A stretch of 64,000 nt of DNA. Source: Actinoplanes palleronii (GTDB taxonomy: Bacteria > Actinomycetota > Actinomycetes > Mycobacteriales > Micromonosporaceae). The number at the start of each line of letters is the position of its first letter. Position 1 is the stretch's first letter. Shown piece by piece: positions 56,606-64,000 of the stretch. A model generated the notes under the pieces. The model saw only the letters and a list, made by a program, of their open reading frames with translations, did not search any database and was not told the DNA's origin. The stretch is from NCBI RefSeq assembly GCF_016862315.1, contig NZ_BOMS01000014.1:388199-452198 (forward strand), read 5' to 3'. A program made the translations under genes and the position numbers.

Positions 56606-59302
56606 GTGAGCGACGACGTTACGACCCCCCGCCTGCTGCTGCTCGACGGCCACTCGTTGGCGTACCGGGCGTATTTCGCGCTGCCCGTGGACAACTTCTC
56701 CACCCACACCGGTCAGGCGACGAACGCGGTGTTCGGTTTCACGTCGATGCTCATCAACATGCTGCGCGACGAGAAGCCGACGCACATCGTGGTCGCCTTC
56801 GACGTCTCCCGGCACTCCTTCCGCACCGACAAGTACGCGGATTACAAGGCCACCCGCTCGGAGAGCCCGCAGCCGTTCCAGGGTCAGGTCAGCCTGATCA
56901 AGGAGGTGCTGGAGGCGCTGCGCATCCCGGTGGTGGAGAAGCCCGGCTACGAGGCCGACGACGTCATCGCCACCCTGGCCACCCAGGCCCGCGAGGGCGG
57001 CATGGACGTGCTGATCTCCAGCGGTGACCGGGACGCGTTCCAGCTGGCCACCGACAAGGTCACCATCCTCTACCCGGGCCGGGGCGTCTCCGACGTCCGC
57101 CGGATGACGCCGGCGGCGATCGAGGAGAAGTATTTCGTGCCCCCGTCGCGGTACCGCGACAAGGCCGCCCTGGTCGGCGAGACCAGCGACAACCTGACCG
57201 GTGTGCCCGGCGTCGGCGATAAGACCGCGGCCAAGTGGATCAATGAGTACGGCGGGCTGGACGGTGTCGTCGCCCAGGCCGACAAGATCAAGGGCAAGGC
57301 CGGCGAGAGCCTGCGCGCCCACCTCGCCGAGGTGCTGCGCAACTACGACCTCAACGCGCTGGTCTGCGACCTGGAGCTGCCGCTGCGGCCCGAGGACGCC
57401 CGCTGGGCCGGGTGGGACCGCGAGGCGGTGCACCAGCTCTTCGACGCGCTGGAGTTCCGGGTGCTGCGCGAGCGGCTCTATTCGTACCTCGAGGCGGTCG
57501 AGCCCGAGGCCGAGTCCGGTTTCGACCTGGAGGCTCAGGTCCTGCCGACCGGCGGGGTGGCCGCCTGGCTGACCGAGCACGCGGCCGCGGCGCCGGTCGG
57601 CGTCGCCGTCACCGGCACGTTCGGTCGTGGCACCGGCCAGGTCAGCGGCATCGCGGTGGCCACCGGTGGCGGCCCGGCCGCCTGGTTCGACCCGGCCGCG
57701 CTGGACGAGACCGACGAGCGCGCCGTCGCGGCCTGGCTCGCCGACCCGGCCCGGCCCAAGGTGTTCCACGACGCCAAGCCGATCCTGCTCGCCTTCCGCG
57801 CGCACGGCTGGACGCTCGCCGGCGTCACCACCGACACCGCCCTCGCGGCCTATCTGGCCAAACCCGACCAGCGGGGTTACGACCTGACCGACCTCGCCCT
57901 GCGCTATCTCAAGCGCGAGCTGAAGGTCGACGCGCCGGACGACGGCCAGCTCACCCTCTCCTTCGAGGGCGTCGACGAGGACACCGCGGCCGAGGAGAGC
58001 GTGATGCTGCGCGCCCGGGCCACTCTGGACCTGGCCGACGTGCTGATCGCCGAGCTGTCCCAGGACGGCGGCGAGTCGCAGCGCCTGCTCGCCGAGCTGG
58101 AGCAGCCGCTGTCGGCGGTGCTGGCCGAGATGGAGAGCCAGGGCATCGCCGCCGACACCGACTACCTCTCCGAGCTCGAGTCGAATTTCGCCGCCGAGGT
58201 GAAATCGGCGCAGCAGGGCGCGCACGAGGTGGTCGGCCGGGAGTTCAACCTGGGCTCGCCCAAGCAGCTCCAGGAGATCCTCTTCGTCGAGCGCGGGCTG
58301 CCCAAGACCAAGAAGATCAAGTCCGGGTACACCACCGACGCGGACGCGTTGCAGAAGCTGTTCACCGACACCGGCGACCCGGTGCTGGCCCACCTGCTGC
58401 GCCACCGCGACGTCGCCAAGCTCAAGTCGACGGTGGACGGCCTGCTCAAGTCGACCTCCGACGACGGGCGGATCCACACCACGTTCAACCAGACGGTGGC
58501 CGCCACCGGCCGGCTGTCGTCCACCGACCCGAACCTGCAGAACATCCCGATCCGCACCGAGGAGGGCCGGCGGATCCGCCGGGCCTTCGTGGTCGGCGCC
58601 GGGTTCGAGCAGCTGATGACGGCCGACTACAGCCAGATCGAGATGCGGATCATGGCGCACCTCTCCGAGGACGTGGCGCTGATCGAGGCGTTCAACTCCG
58701 GCGAGGACTTCCATGCCGTCACCGCGTCGTCGGTCTTCCACGTGCCGCTCGGCGAGGTCAACGCCGACCAGCGCCGCAAGATCAAGGCGATGAACTACGG
58801 CCTGGCCTACGGGTTGAGCGCGTTCGGCCTGTCGAACCAGCTCACCATCTCCACCACCGAGGCGAACGCGCTGATGGAGGAGTATTTCCTGCGCTTCGGC
58901 GGCGTGCGGGACTACCTCCAGACGGTGGTCAACCAGGCGACCAAGGACGGGTACACCGCGACCGTCCTCGGCCGCCGGCGTTACCTCCCCGACCTGACCA
59001 GCGACAACCGGCAGCGGCAGGAGATGGCCAAGCGGATGGCGCTGAACGCGCCGATCCAGGGCTCCGCGGCCGACATCATGAAGCTCGCGATGCTGAAGGT
59101 GGACGCGGCACTGACCTCGTCCGGGCTGACCTCCCGGATGCTGCTGCAGGTGCACGACGAGCTGGTCTTCGAGGTGGCGCCGGGGGAGAAGGAGCCGCTG
59201 GAGGAGCTGGTCCGCCGGGAGATGGGCGCGGCCTATCCGCTCGCCGTCCCGCTGGAGGTCTCGGTCGGCACCGGCCGCGACTGGAACGGCGCCGACCACT
59301 GA
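56606..59302 (+). CDS. polA: DNA polymerase I
   Basis: 898 aa. N-terminal 5'-3' nuclease (LLLDGHSLAYRAYFALP, EADDVIATLA, SGDRDAFQL), a middle domain that occupies the 3'-5' exonuclease fold but has GVAVTGTFGRGTG where DTE should be, so it lacks proofreading residues as in other actinobacteria, and the polymerase domain: motif A TADYSQIEMRIMAHLSED, O-helix RRKIKAMNYGLAYGLSAFGLS (Tyr at the 762 equivalent), motif C LQVHDELVFEV. Used for Okazaki-fragment processing and repair. Monocistronic, leaderless. Confidence 0.97.
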   Translation: MSDDVTTPRLLLLDGHSLAYRAYFALPVDNFSTHTGQATNAVFGFTSMLINMLRDEKPTHIVVAFDVSRHSFRTDKYADYKATRSESPQPFQGQVSLIKEVLEALRIPVVEKPGYEADDVIATLATQAREGGMDVLISSGDRDAFQLATDKVTILYPGRGVSDVRRMTPAAIEEKYFVPPSRYRDKAALVGETSDNLTGVPGVGDKTAAKWINEYGGLDGVVAQADKIKGKAGESLRAHLAEVLRNYDLNALVCDLELPLRPEDARWAGWDREAVHQLFDALEFRVLRERLYSYLEAVEPEAESGFDLEAQVLPTGGVAAWLTEHAAAAPVGVAVTGTFGRGTGQVSGIAVATGGGPAAWFDPAALDETDERAVAAWLADPARPKVFHDAKPILLAFRAHGWTLAGVTTDTALAAYLAKPDQRGYDLTDLALRYLKRELKVDAPDDGQLTLSFEGVDEDTAAEESVMLRARATLDLADVLIAELSQDGGESQRLLAELEQPLSAVLAEMESQGIAADTDYLSELESNFAAEVKSAQQGAHEVVGREFNLGSPKQLQEILFVERGLPKTKKIKSGYTTDADALQKLFTDTGDPVLAHLLRHRDVAKLKSTVDGLLKSTSDDGRIHTTFNQTVAATGRLSSTDPNLQNIPIRTEEGRRIRRAFVVGAGFEQLMTADYSQIEMRIMAHLSEDVALIEAFNSGEDFHAVTASSVFHVPLGEVNADQRRKIKAMNYGLAYGLSAFGLSNQLTISTTEANALMEEYFLRFGGVRDYLQTVVNQATKDGYTATVLGRRRYLPDLTSDNRQRQEMAKRMALNAPIQGSAADIMKLAMLKVDAALTSSGLTSRMLLQVHDELVFEVAPGEKEPLEELVRREMGAAYPLAVPLEVSVGTGRDWNGADH

Positions 59303-59468
59303 CCCGCCGCACCGCCGCGCGCTGACCCGCGACCACCGCCGGGCCCGCGCCCGGCGGTGGCCCGACCGGGTGACGGTTGGCGGGGTTTTGGGGTCGTTCG
59401 GGCGTCTCGACGCTCTTTCGGGCACCCCGGGGCCTTCGTGACTTGCTCAGATCTGCGAGGCTGGACCG

Positions 59469-59936
59469 ATGTCGAGCCGATCGATGTCGATGGAGCAGAC
59501 CATGAATCCGTCCGCTCCGCCGCTGTCCTCCGAAAAAGCCCGGTTCGGCGGCCCGCCGCTGTCGCCACTCTCCTCGGCAGGTGTCGGCCTCGAGGCCGTT
59601 CCGGTCGACGGGATCGGGCTGGGCACGGCGCCGTTGGAGGCGTCCAGCGCCAGCACCTTCGCCGCGATGTTCAAGGCGCTCGGCGACCCGGTCCGGCTCC
59701 GGCTGCTCTCGATGATCGCGTCCGCGCCGGACGGTGAGATCTGCGTCTGCGACCTGAGCAGCGCGTTCCACCTGACCGGCCCGACCATCTCGCACCACCT
59801 GCGGATCCTGCGCGAGGCCGGTCTGGTGGACAGCGACCGGCGCGGCACCTGGGTCTACTACCGCGCCGTCCCGGCCACGCTGATCCTGCTGGCGAGCCTG
59901 CTGAACACCACGCCCTGGCCCCCTGGCCAGCGCTGA
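59469..59936 (+). CDS. ArsR/SmtB-family regulator
   Basis: 155 aa. A ~55-residue low-complexity N-terminus precedes the winged helix: FKALGDPVRLRLLSMI, metal-site candidate GEICVCDLSSAF, recognition helix TGPTISHHLRILREAGLV, and DRRGTWVYYRAVP. The CVC pair in the alpha-3 helix suggests thiol-binding metalloid sensing (As/Sb) but no arsenic genes are adjacent. An internal ATG at 59502 with GGAG 6 nt upstream is an alternative start; the chosen ATG has a GAGGCT box 6 nt upstream. Confidence 0.85.
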   Translation: MSSRSMSMEQTMNPSAPPLSSEKARFGGPPLSPLSSAGVGLEAVPVDGIGLGTAPLEASSASTFAAMFKALGDPVRLRLLSMIASAPDGEICVCDLSSAFHLTGPTISHHLRILREAGLVDSDRRGTWVYYRAVPATLILLASLLNTTPWPPGQR

Positions 59937-59975
59937 TCCCGCGCCGCGCCGAGCAAGATCAGCGACCGGACGGGG

Positions 59976-60791
59976 TCAGCGGGCCGGCAGGTCGCTGACG
60001 AAGATGGCGGTGCCGGGGAAGAGCCGGCCGCGCAGCGGGCTCCACTGCCCCCAGGTCTCCTCGTGACCCTCCGGCCACTCCGGCTCGATCAGGTCACGGA
60101 GCACGAAGCCGGCCGCCACCAGCTCCCGGATCCGGTCGCCGACGGTGCGGTGCTGCTCCAGGTAGCTGACCCGGCCCCGGTCGTCCCGCTCGACGTAGGG
60201 CGACCGGTCGAAGTACGAGTTCCGGGCCAGCAGGCCGCTCTCGTCCGGCTCGTCCCAGAAGACCCAGCGCATCGGGTGGGTGACCGAGAACACCCAGCTC
60301 CCGCCGGGCCGCAGCACCCGGGCCACCTCACGCATGGCGGCGGCCGAGTCGGCCACGAACGGGATCGCGCCGAAGGCCGTGCAGACGATGTCGAACGCGT
60401 CGTCGCGGAACGGCAGCGCGAGCGCGTCCGACTGGACCAGCGGCACGCGCACGCGGCTGCGGGTGGCCGCGTCGCGGGCGTGCTTCAGCATGCCCGCGGA
60501 GAGGTCCTGTGCGACCACGTGGGCGCCCTGCCGGTTCAGCCACCGGGCTCCGGCCGCGGCGCCGGCTCCGACTTCCAGGACCCGCTTTCCGCGTACGTCG
60601 CCGAGCAGCCGGGCATCCGCCTCCCGGAGTCGCTCCGGGCACCAGACGAAATCCACGTCGCCGAGGAAGGCGCCGTGCTCGTCCTGATACTCGTCGGCGT
60701 CGAGATCCCACCAGGCGCGGTTGGCGTGGCGCGTCTCATCCTCGGTCACCCGGGGGTGCGCGGACGGCTCTTTTTTGGGGATCTCGATCAC
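59976..60791 (-). CDS. SAM-dependent class I methyltransferase
   Basis: 271 aa. Rossmann motif I VLEVGAGAAAGARWLNRQG, motif II AQDLSAGMLKHA, motif III-like ALPFRDDAFDIVCTAF. N-terminal RAWWDLDADEYQDEHG segment is typical of actinobacterial Methyltransf_11 proteins. Substrate unknown. Leaderless GTG with TACCGT 6 nt upstream. Convergent with the ArsR gene. Confidence 0.9.
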   Translation of the reverse strand: MIEIPKKEPSAHPRVTEDETRHANRAWWDLDADEYQDEHGAFLGDVDFVWCPERLREADARLLGDVRGKRVLEVGAGAAAGARWLNRQGAHVVAQDLSAGMLKHARDAATRSRVRVPLVQSDALALPFRDDAFDIVCTAFGAIPFVADSAAAMREVARVLRPGGSWVFSVTHPMRWVFWDEPDESGLLARNSYFDRSPYVERDDRGRVSYLEQHRTVGDRIRELVAAGFVLRDLIEPEWPEGHEETWGQWSPLRGRLFPGTAIFVSDLPAR

Positions 60792-61111
60792 CCGGCAACG
60801 GTACGGCAGGCGTGTCAGGCGTCCCTATTCGGCATAAAACAGTCATGCTGACGGGTTGTTGCCTAACAATGTGCCTCGGTACTCAGGAGGGCTTGCAACC
60901 TGTGGTAATGCGCACGGTAAGCTAGTCGATGCGCTCGCGGAACGTGTGCCTCGGCAGGGAGCAGGTTCCGTGGCCGCCGGTCTCGACATGATCGACTGGC
61001 AATGATCAAACTGCTTCTCTGGGTTGGGTCGTCTCGTTCGTGTTACACCGGCGGCAGTTCCGCTGAGTGCGAGAGACACCACAAATCCATCCGTTCGGAG
61101 CAACTGTCCAC
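60792..61111 (+). other. rpsA upstream region
   Basis: 320 bp. Holds the TACCGT box of the divergent methyltransferase (60798-60803, minus strand), a probable rpsA promoter with TAAGCT (-10) some 18-19 bp after TTGCAA (-35, 60893-60898), and a GGAAC/GTTCC inverted repeat. A 37-codon frame begins at ATG 61003 and ends overlapping the rpsA start (ATGA) but lacks a ribosome site. Long leader may serve S1 autoregulation, as known in other bacteria. Confidence 0.5.
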
Positions 61112-62617
61112 ATGACGAGCAGCATCGAGGCCACCTCGAGCGCCAACCGTGTCACCGTCGACGACCTCGGCTCTGAGGAAGCTTTCCTCGCAGCCATCGA
61201 CGAGACCATCAAGTACTTCAACGACGGCGACATTGTCGAGGGCACCGTCGTCAAGGTCGATCGGGACGAGGTCCTGCTCGACATCGGCTACAAGACCGAG
61301 GGCGTCATCCCCTCGCGCGAGTTGTCGATCAAGCACGACGTGGACCCCGCGGAAGTGGTGTCGGTCGGTGACCACATCGAAGCCCTCGTCCTCACCAAGG
61401 AGGACAAGGAAGGCCGCCTGATCCTCTCGAAGAAGCGCGCTCAGTACGAGCGGGCTTGGGGCACGATCGAGAAGATCAAGGAAGACGACGGTGTCGTCCG
61501 CGGTTCGGTCATCGAGGTCGTCAAGGGTGGTCTCATCCTGGACATCGGCCTCCGTGGCTTCCTTCCGGCCTCGCTGGTCGAGATGCGGCGCGTCCGTGAC
61601 CTGCAGCCCTACGTCGGCCGCGAGCTCGAGGCGAAGATCATCGAGCTGGACAAGAACCGCAACAACGTGGTTCTGTCCCGCCGCGCCTGGCTCGAGCAGA
61701 CGCAGTCCGAGGTTCGCACCGAGTTCCTCAACAAGCTGCAGAAGGGCCAGGTCCGCAAGGGCGTCGTGTCCTCCATCGTCAACTTCGGTGCCTTCGTGGA
61801 CCTGGGTGGCGTCGACGGCCTGGTGCACGTCTCCGAGCTGTCGTGGAAGCACATCGACCACCCCTCCGAGGTCGTCGAGGTCGGCCAGGAGGTCGAGGTC
61901 GAGGTCCTGGACGTCGACCTGGACCGCGAGCGCGTCTCGCTGTCGCTGAAGGCGACCCAGGAAGACCCGTGGCGCCAGTTCGCCCGGACCCACGCGATCA
62001 ACCAGATCGTGCCGGGCAAGGTCACCAAGCTGGTTCCGTTCGGCGCCTTCGTCCGCGTGGACGACGGCATCGAGGGTCTGGTGCACATCTCCGAGCTGGC
62101 CGAGCGGCACGTCGAGCTGCCCGAGCAGGTCGTCCAGGTGGGCTCCGACGTCCTCGTCAAGGTCATCGACATCGACCTTGAGCGTCGCCGGATCTCGCTG
62201 TCGCTCAAGCAGGCCAACGAGGGCTTCGTCGAGGGTGAAGAGCACTTCGACCCGACCCTCTACGGCATGGCCGCGACGTACGACGCCGAGGGTAACTACA
62301 TTTACCCGGAGGGCTTCGACCCCGAGACGGGCGAGTGGCTCGAGGGCTTCGACAAGCAGCGCGAGACGTGGGAGAAGCAGTACGCCGACGCCCGCGAGCG
62401 CTGGGAGGCCCACACCAAGCAGGTGCAGGCGTCCCGCGACGCCGACGCCGAGGCTGCGCTCAACCCGGCTCCGGTCGGTGGCGTGACCACGTCGTCCTCG
62501 TCCTCCTCGTCGAGCTCGTCGGCCCCGACGCGCTCTGCCGAGGAGCCCGCGGGCACGCTGGCCACCGACGAGGCTCTCGCCGCCCTGCGCGAGAAGCTGG
62601 CCGGCGGCAAGAGCTGA
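61112..62617 (+). CDS. rpsA: 30S ribosomal protein S1
   Basis: 501 aa with four S1 RNA-binding repeats (about residues 35-104, 120-190, 205-275, 290-360), e.g. GDIVEGTVVKVDRDEVLLDIGYKTEGVIP and KGVVSSIVNFGAFVDLGGVDGLVHVSELSW. The C-terminal ~120 residues are linker-like with a run of ten Ser in a row. S1 helps initiation on structured mRNAs. The ATG has only a weak distant GGAG. Followed by a good terminator. Confidence 0.97.
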   Translation: MTSSIEATSSANRVTVDDLGSEEAFLAAIDETIKYFNDGDIVEGTVVKVDRDEVLLDIGYKTEGVIPSRELSIKHDVDPAEVVSVGDHIEALVLTKEDKEGRLILSKKRAQYERAWGTIEKIKEDDGVVRGSVIEVVKGGLILDIGLRGFLPASLVEMRRVRDLQPYVGRELEAKIIELDKNRNNVVLSRRAWLEQTQSEVRTEFLNKLQKGQVRKGVVSSIVNFGAFVDLGGVDGLVHVSELSWKHIDHPSEVVEVGQEVEVEVLDVDLDRERVSLSLKATQEDPWRQFARTHAINQIVPGKVTKLVPFGAFVRVDDGIEGLVHISELAERHVELPEQVVQVGSDVLVKVIDIDLERRRISLSLKQANEGFVEGEEHFDPTLYGMAATYDAEGNYIYPEGFDPETGEWLEGFDKQRETWEKQYADARERWEAHTKQVQASRDADAEAALNPAPVGGVTTSSSSSSSSSSAPTRSAEEPAGTLATDEALAALREKLAGGKS

Positions 62618-62661
62618 CCCACCCGGTTGCTCCGGTGAGAATGCTCCGGTAACAACGTGAA

Positions 62662-62694
62662 GGGCCGTCCCGACTCCGGTCGGGGCGGTCTTTT
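62662..62694 (+). terminator. Terminator after rpsA
   Basis: GC-rich stem around TCCG loop (GGCCGTCCCGAC / GTCGGGGCGGTC) ending in TTTT. Confidence 0.85.
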
Positions 62695-62780
62695 CGCATC
62701 CCGGGGCGCCCGGTTTTCCGCCACGTGCCCTTCGCCGCGTCGTGACCGGTCCTCGCCGCGCCGTCCGGTCGCCGGACCGG

Positions 62781-62786
62781 GATACT
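62781..62786 (+). promoter_or_regulatory. -10 box (GATACT) of coaE, leaderless
   Basis: GATACT, 6 nt, ATG; no Shine-Dalgarno. Confidence 0.45.
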
Positions 62787-62792
62787 GATCCC

Positions 62793-63986
62793 ATGCTGAT
62801 GGTCGGTCTCACGGGTGGCATCGGCGCCGGCAAGAGCGCCGTCTCGGCACGGCTCGCGGAGCGCGGCGCGGTGATCATCGACGCCGACCGGCTGGCCCGC
62901 GAGGTGGTCGAGCCGGGCACCGACGGGCTCGCCGAGATCGTCGCCGAGTTCGGTGCGGGTGTGCTCACCGCGGACGGCGCGCTGGACCGTCCGGCGCTGG
63001 GGACGAAGGTCTTCGGCGACGAACAGGCCCGCCGCCGCCTCGAACGGATCATCCACCCCCGGGTCCGGGCGCGCACCGCCGAGCTGGTCCGGGCCGCACC
63101 GCCCGACGCGATCGTGGTCAATGACGTGCCGCTGCTGGTGGAGACCGGGCTGGCGCCGACGTACCAGATGGTGATCGTGGTGGCGGCGGACCGGGACGTG
63201 CGGATCCAGCGGTTGATCCGCGATCGTGGCATGTCGGCGGCGGAGGCCGCCGCCCGGATCGGCGCGCAGGCCGACGACGCCACCCGGAGGGCCGCGGCCG
63301 ACGTGGTCCTGCCCAACGAGGAGGACCTCGCGGCGCTGCACGCCCGGGTCGATGAGTTGTGGCGCGATCGCCTTGTCGACTTCGAGCGCAACGTGCGCCT
63401 GCGGACCGCCGCACGCAAGGCCCCTGAGCTGTGTATCGTGCCGCCGGACCCGGATTGGGCGCCGTCCGCCGCGCGGTTGATCGCCCGCCTCCGGCAGCAC
63501 CTCGGCTCCGCCGACGTGCACCACATCGGATCGACCGCGGTGCCAGGTCTGCCGGCCAAGGACATCATTGATTTGATGCTTTCGGTACGGACGTTGGACG
63601 CCGCCGACGCGCTCACCGAGCGGCTCGCCGCGGCCGGGTTCCCGGCTCGGCGGGGGGAGTGGGCGGACAACGCGCGCCGGCTGCCGGGGCACACCTGGCC
63701 GAAGCGGATGTACGGCTCGGCCGATCCCGGACGGCCGGTGATCCTGCACGTGCGGGTGGCCGGGTCGCCGGGGTGGCGGTTCGCGCTGCTGATGCGCGAC
63801 CACCTGCGCGCGGTGCCGGCGGCCCGGGACGCGTACGCGGCGGCGAAGGCGTCGCTGGCGCTGCGGTTCGCGGATCGTGCGGGGTATGCGGCGGCGAAGG
63901 AGCCGTGGTTCGACGAGGAGGCGCGGGCGGCTGACGACTGGGCGCTCAGCACGGGGTGGCAGCCGCCGGAGCTCGTGTCGGGTTGA
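62793..63986 (+). CDS. coaE: Dephospho-CoA kinase fused to GrpB-like domain
   Basis: 397 aa. Last step of coenzyme A synthesis, ATP-dependent phosphorylation of dephospho-CoA. N-terminal CoaE domain (residues ~1-200) with P-loop GLTGGIGAGKSAV, DADRLAREVV and VNDVPLLVETGL; C-terminal GrpB/UPF0157 nucleotidyltransferase-like domain (VHHIGSTAVPGLPAKDIIDLML). The fusion is the actinobacterial form (as in Mtb Rv1631), where the C-terminal part aids folding. ATG chosen at MLMVGLTGG; the upstream frame lacks coding character. Confidence 0.95.
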   Translation: MLMVGLTGGIGAGKSAVSARLAERGAVIIDADRLAREVVEPGTDGLAEIVAEFGAGVLTADGALDRPALGTKVFGDEQARRRLERIIHPRVRARTAELVRAAPPDAIVVNDVPLLVETGLAPTYQMVIVVAADRDVRIQRLIRDRGMSAAEAAARIGAQADDATRRAAADVVLPNEEDLAALHARVDELWRDRLVDFERNVRLRTAARKAPELCIVPPDPDWAPSAARLIARLRQHLGSADVHHIGSTAVPGLPAKDIIDLMLSVRTLDAADALTERLAAAGFPARRGEWADNARRLPGHTWPKRMYGSADPGRPVILHVRVAGSPGWRFALLMRDHLRAVPAARDAYAAAKASLALRFADRAGYAAAKEPWFDEEARAADDWALSTGWQPPELVSG

Positions 63987-64000
63987 GCGGTTGCTAGCGG

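Overview
This is a very GC-rich, gene-dense chromosomal segment of an actinobacterium, most likely a Micromonosporaceae member (Actinoplanes-like). The evidence is codon use with G/C in nearly every third position, frequent GTG/TTG starts, and actinobacterial hallmark genes: priA in place of hisA, a pdtaR-type ANTAR regulator, TIGR02234 and TIGR03085 proteins, a CoaE-GrpB fusion, and PolA without proofreading residues. Nearly everything is core metabolism. I see no prophage, CRISPR array, transposase or secondary-metabolite cluster.

Layout. 1-3.7 kb: the 3' part of dnaE, a DUF2567-like membrane protein and a LON-domain protein. 3.8-9.3 kb: histidine operon hisD-C-B-H-(small membrane gene)-priA-hisF, closed by a 258-bp foldback repeat. 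9.6-19.8 kb: the most accessory-like part, with a YczE/MocR pair, a VOC protein, an ECF sigma factor with a SnoaL-like tail, an acyl-CoA ligase, a PfkB kinase, a tiny secreted repeat peptide divergent from a second MocR regulator, and a DsbD-like lipoprotein operon whose thioredoxin gene is frameshifted. 20-23.6 kb: a two-gene ABC exporter with complementary active-site changes. 23.7-25.1 kb: an S4 paralogue and a DUF2470 gene divergent across an iron-box-like operator. 25.3-27.3 kb: a large disordered protein. 27.5-34.1 kb: hisI-trpE-membrane protein, then trpC-B-A-PNPOx. 34.2-43.9 kb: lgt, an FAD monooxygenase, a GNAT protein and gltBD. 44-48.6 kb: pyk, tesB, a DUF308-like membrane protein, an odd tRNA-Leu(CAA) and pdtaR. 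48.8-56.5 kb: livK-H-M-G-F and a polar amino-acid ABC transporter. 56.6-64 kb: polA, an ArsR regulator, a methyltransferase, rpsA and coaE.

Genes in the biosynthetic operons overlap by ATGA, GTGA or TGATG, so translational coupling is the rule. PriA probably serves both histidine and tryptophan synthesis, because the trp genes here lack trpF. GltBD and two amino-acid importers add nitrogen supply. Many single genes start 6-8 nt after a TAnnnT -10 box, which suggests widespread leaderless mRNAs. The best leads outside ordinary annotation are the palindromic repeat family, the iron box between S4 and DUF2470, the class-I-shaped tRNA-Leu, the MocR operators (one beside a secreted repeat peptide), an ECF41-like autoregulatory promoter and the broken thioredoxin gene.
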